Positions 5,563 to 6,520 of a stretch of DNA of 6,520 bases are shown here, one piece after another. The stretch is from Pseudobdellovibrionaceae bacterium (lineage in GTDB: Bacteria > Bdellovibrionota > Bdellovibrionia > Bdellovibrionales > Bdellovibrionaceae). The translations under genes were made by a program, and so were the position numbers. The notes beneath the pieces are model-generated. The model did no database searches. It was given only the letters and a program-made list of their open reading frames with translations, and had not been told where the DNA came from. The stretch lies in contig CANCBY010000140.1 of assembly GCA_947374445.1 (NCBI GenBank), positions 1-6,520 on the forward strand. The letters run 5' to 3'. The first letter of the stretch is position 1, and the number at the start of each line of letters is the position of its first letter.

Positions 5563-6297
5563 ATGTCTCACAGTTACTCAAATACAAAGATAGCATCAGG
5601 ACGCAAAGTCATGGCAGGCCTTTTTTGTATTTTACTAACTTGCCTCACTGCTTCCATCGCCAGCGCCACTTGGAATTATCCAAAAAACTCCGTGCTAGAA
5701 TACTTTTCTTCGTGGCGCTCGCAGGTGGTTGATGACCGCTATCTAGAAGAGCGTGAAAAAGATTTGCGCCTAGAGCTGATCGATCGCCTGAGTTTTCAGA
5801 TTGATCGCAAATACTCAGAGCAAGATTTTAGATCTTTCCTCATCGAAATCACTGACGCAATGGCCCTCACCGACGAGACCGCCGCCAATCAAACTCTGGG
5901 GAGCGAGACCGTCGTTTTCAAGAACTTAAACGCAAGCCTTAAAGAGGTCCTGGAACCTTCCGAAAATATTTTGGCCTTCATCAGATCTTTTGTCGAATTT
6001 TCGGGATTGAGAGAACCAAAATCTCTAGACAGCTTTGCTGAATCACGAAGTTACACCAACGGCTTACAGACCGAATCTGCCACCAAGACCACTTTGGATG
6101 AAGCCGCAAGACAAGCCCTTGAAGAATCTCCTGAAATTTTTGATGAAGAGACTCCGTCGGACTCAAGCTTTGCAAAATATTATGATAATTTGAAACTTCA
6201 ATACGACTCTGAAGTTAAGCCGTCTCAGTCAGCGGAAAAAGACCTGACAGAGCCCATTCAGTTTGAAACGCGAGCTCTTGAAGAGCTTGCGAATTAA
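5563..6297 (+). CDS. Exported hypothetical protein with Sec signal peptide
   Basis: I do not recognise this 244-residue protein. Residues 1-35 form a clear Sec signal peptide: a basic stretch (Lys9, Arg14, Lys15), a hydrophobic core around MAGLFCILLTCLTASIA, and an ASA cleavage site at 33-35 just before TWNYP. Cys27 is preceded by Thr, which does not fit a lipobox, so a lipoprotein is unlikely. The mature part has no cysteine and no second membrane helix. Residues about 42-150 look helical and charged (for example YLEEREKDLRLELIDRLSF at 60-78). Residues about 150-244 are acidic, rich in Ser, Glu and Asp, and probably flexible. A periplasmic or secreted location is inferred. The start is chosen on the AGAGGAA ribosome site and because the next ATG would remove the basic n-region. 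It is transcribed away from tilS, and its 3' end contains a strong hairpin. No function is proposed. Confidence 0.8.
   Translation: MSHSYSNTKIASGRKVMAGLFCILLTCLTASIASATWNYPKNSVLEYFSSWRSQVVDDRYLEEREKDLRLELIDRLSFQIDRKYSEQDFRSFLIEITDAMALTDETAANQTLGSETVVFKNLNASLKEVLEPSENILAFIRSFVEFSGLREPKSLDSFAESRSYTNGLQTESATKTTLDEAARQALEESPEIFDEETPSDSSFAKYYDNLKLQYDSEVKPSQSAEKDLTEPIQFETRALEELAN
6269..6291 (+). terminator. Strong stem-loop at the 3' end of the exported-protein gene
   Basis: CGCGAGCTCT pairs with AGAGCTTGCG across the triloop TGA: ten pairs, one of them G-U in the plus-strand RNA. The stem ends 3 nt before the TAA at 6295-6297 and is followed by AATTAAACC rather than a T-run. It may be a non-canonical or bidirectional terminator between convergent genes, or a 3' end stabiliser. 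On the minus strand the G-U position becomes an A-C mismatch, so plus-strand use is favoured. A second weak hairpin lies at 6319-6335. Confidence 0.4.
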
Positions 6298-6338
6298 ACC
6301 CCAGCCGTAAACTCAATCAAGTCCACCCGGACCTTCTG

Positions 6339-6520
6339 CTACTTTGCCAATAAACCCGACTTAGAAAGCGTCAACTGAGCAGATTTTATTGCTAAAGATT
6401 TAAATTGCTCTTTAAACAAAGATGCGAACTTGTCCGGCGTAGTTCCTTTTATGTCATCACAAGGTTTGCCACTTTTAAAACCAATATCTTCTGGATCAAG
6501 TGCTGTTTGATAAACTTTTG
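6339..6520 (-). CDS. C-terminal end of an unidentified gene, 5' part beyond window
   Basis: One minus-strand frame is open from the right edge (first whole codon at 6518) to a TAG at 6339-6341, giving the last 59 residues of a protein. The visible part includes the acidic YQTALDPEDIGF, a single cysteine in GKPCDD, and a Lys/Phe-rich stretch DKFASLFKEQFKSLAIKSAQ, and ends KSGLLAK. The final 30 residues look helical and amphipathic. The other minus-strand frames, and the plus-strand frame I read through from 6301, hit stop codons. I do not recognise the family, and a fragment this short could be a chance open frame, although the residue composition looks protein-like. It would be convergent with the exported-protein gene, with 41 nt between the two stop codons. 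Confidence 0.55.
   Translation of the reverse strand, partial: KVYQTALDPEDIGFKSGKPCDDIKGTTPDKFASLFKEQFKSLAIKSAQLTLSKSGLLAK

Noticed and set aside
6319..6335. AAGTCC-ACCC-GGACCTT as an intrinsic terminator
   Set aside because: The stem is short, has a bulge and lacks a T-run on either strand; it is noted only as a weak hairpin.

Overview
The window looks like chromosomal DNA from a Gram-negative bacterium of the old 'deltaproteobacterial' type, most likely a Bdellovibrio-like organism. This is inference from gene order (tilS-ftsH-cdaA-ybbR-glmM), moderate GC content, and AGAGG-type ribosome binding sites. No 16S gene or other decisive marker is present. No mobile element, CRISPR array, tRNA or rRNA was seen.

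Layout. Positions 1-5457 hold five genes, all read on the minus strand from right to left: tilS (tRNA-Ile lysidine synthetase), ftsH (membrane AAA+ metalloprotease), cdaA (diadenylate cyclase making c-di-AMP), a short ybbR/cdaR-like membrane protein, and glmM (phosphoglucosamine mutase). glmM runs off the left edge, so only its first 363 codons are visible. Spacings in order are 77 nt, 16 nt, a 4-nt ATGA overlap, and 67 nt, so the set is probably one operon. Positions 5458-5562 are a divergent intergenic region. It contains a perfect TTGACA element facing tilS and three TGCGAC repeats spaced exactly 10 bp apart. Positions 5563-6297 encode an unrecognised exported protein on the plus strand. 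It ends in a strong 10-bp stem-loop, and a convergent, unidentified minus-strand gene (6339 to the right edge) follows.

How the genes work together. CdaA, YbbR and GlmM form the module known from Firmicutes, in which the cyclase is controlled by its membrane partner YbbR/CdaR and by GlmM. It links c-di-AMP level to supply of glucosamine-1-phosphate for peptidoglycan. FtsH adds membrane protein quality control and TilS decodes AUA codons; these two are essential housekeeping genes often found beside this module. All catalytic motifs that can be checked are intact.

Overall this is mostly a conserved housekeeping locus. I do not see a clearly new system. The points most worth a second look are the single-domain YbbR, the cdaA start without a Shine-Dalgarno sequence, the 10-bp-periodic repeats between the divergent genes, and the unidentified exported protein.
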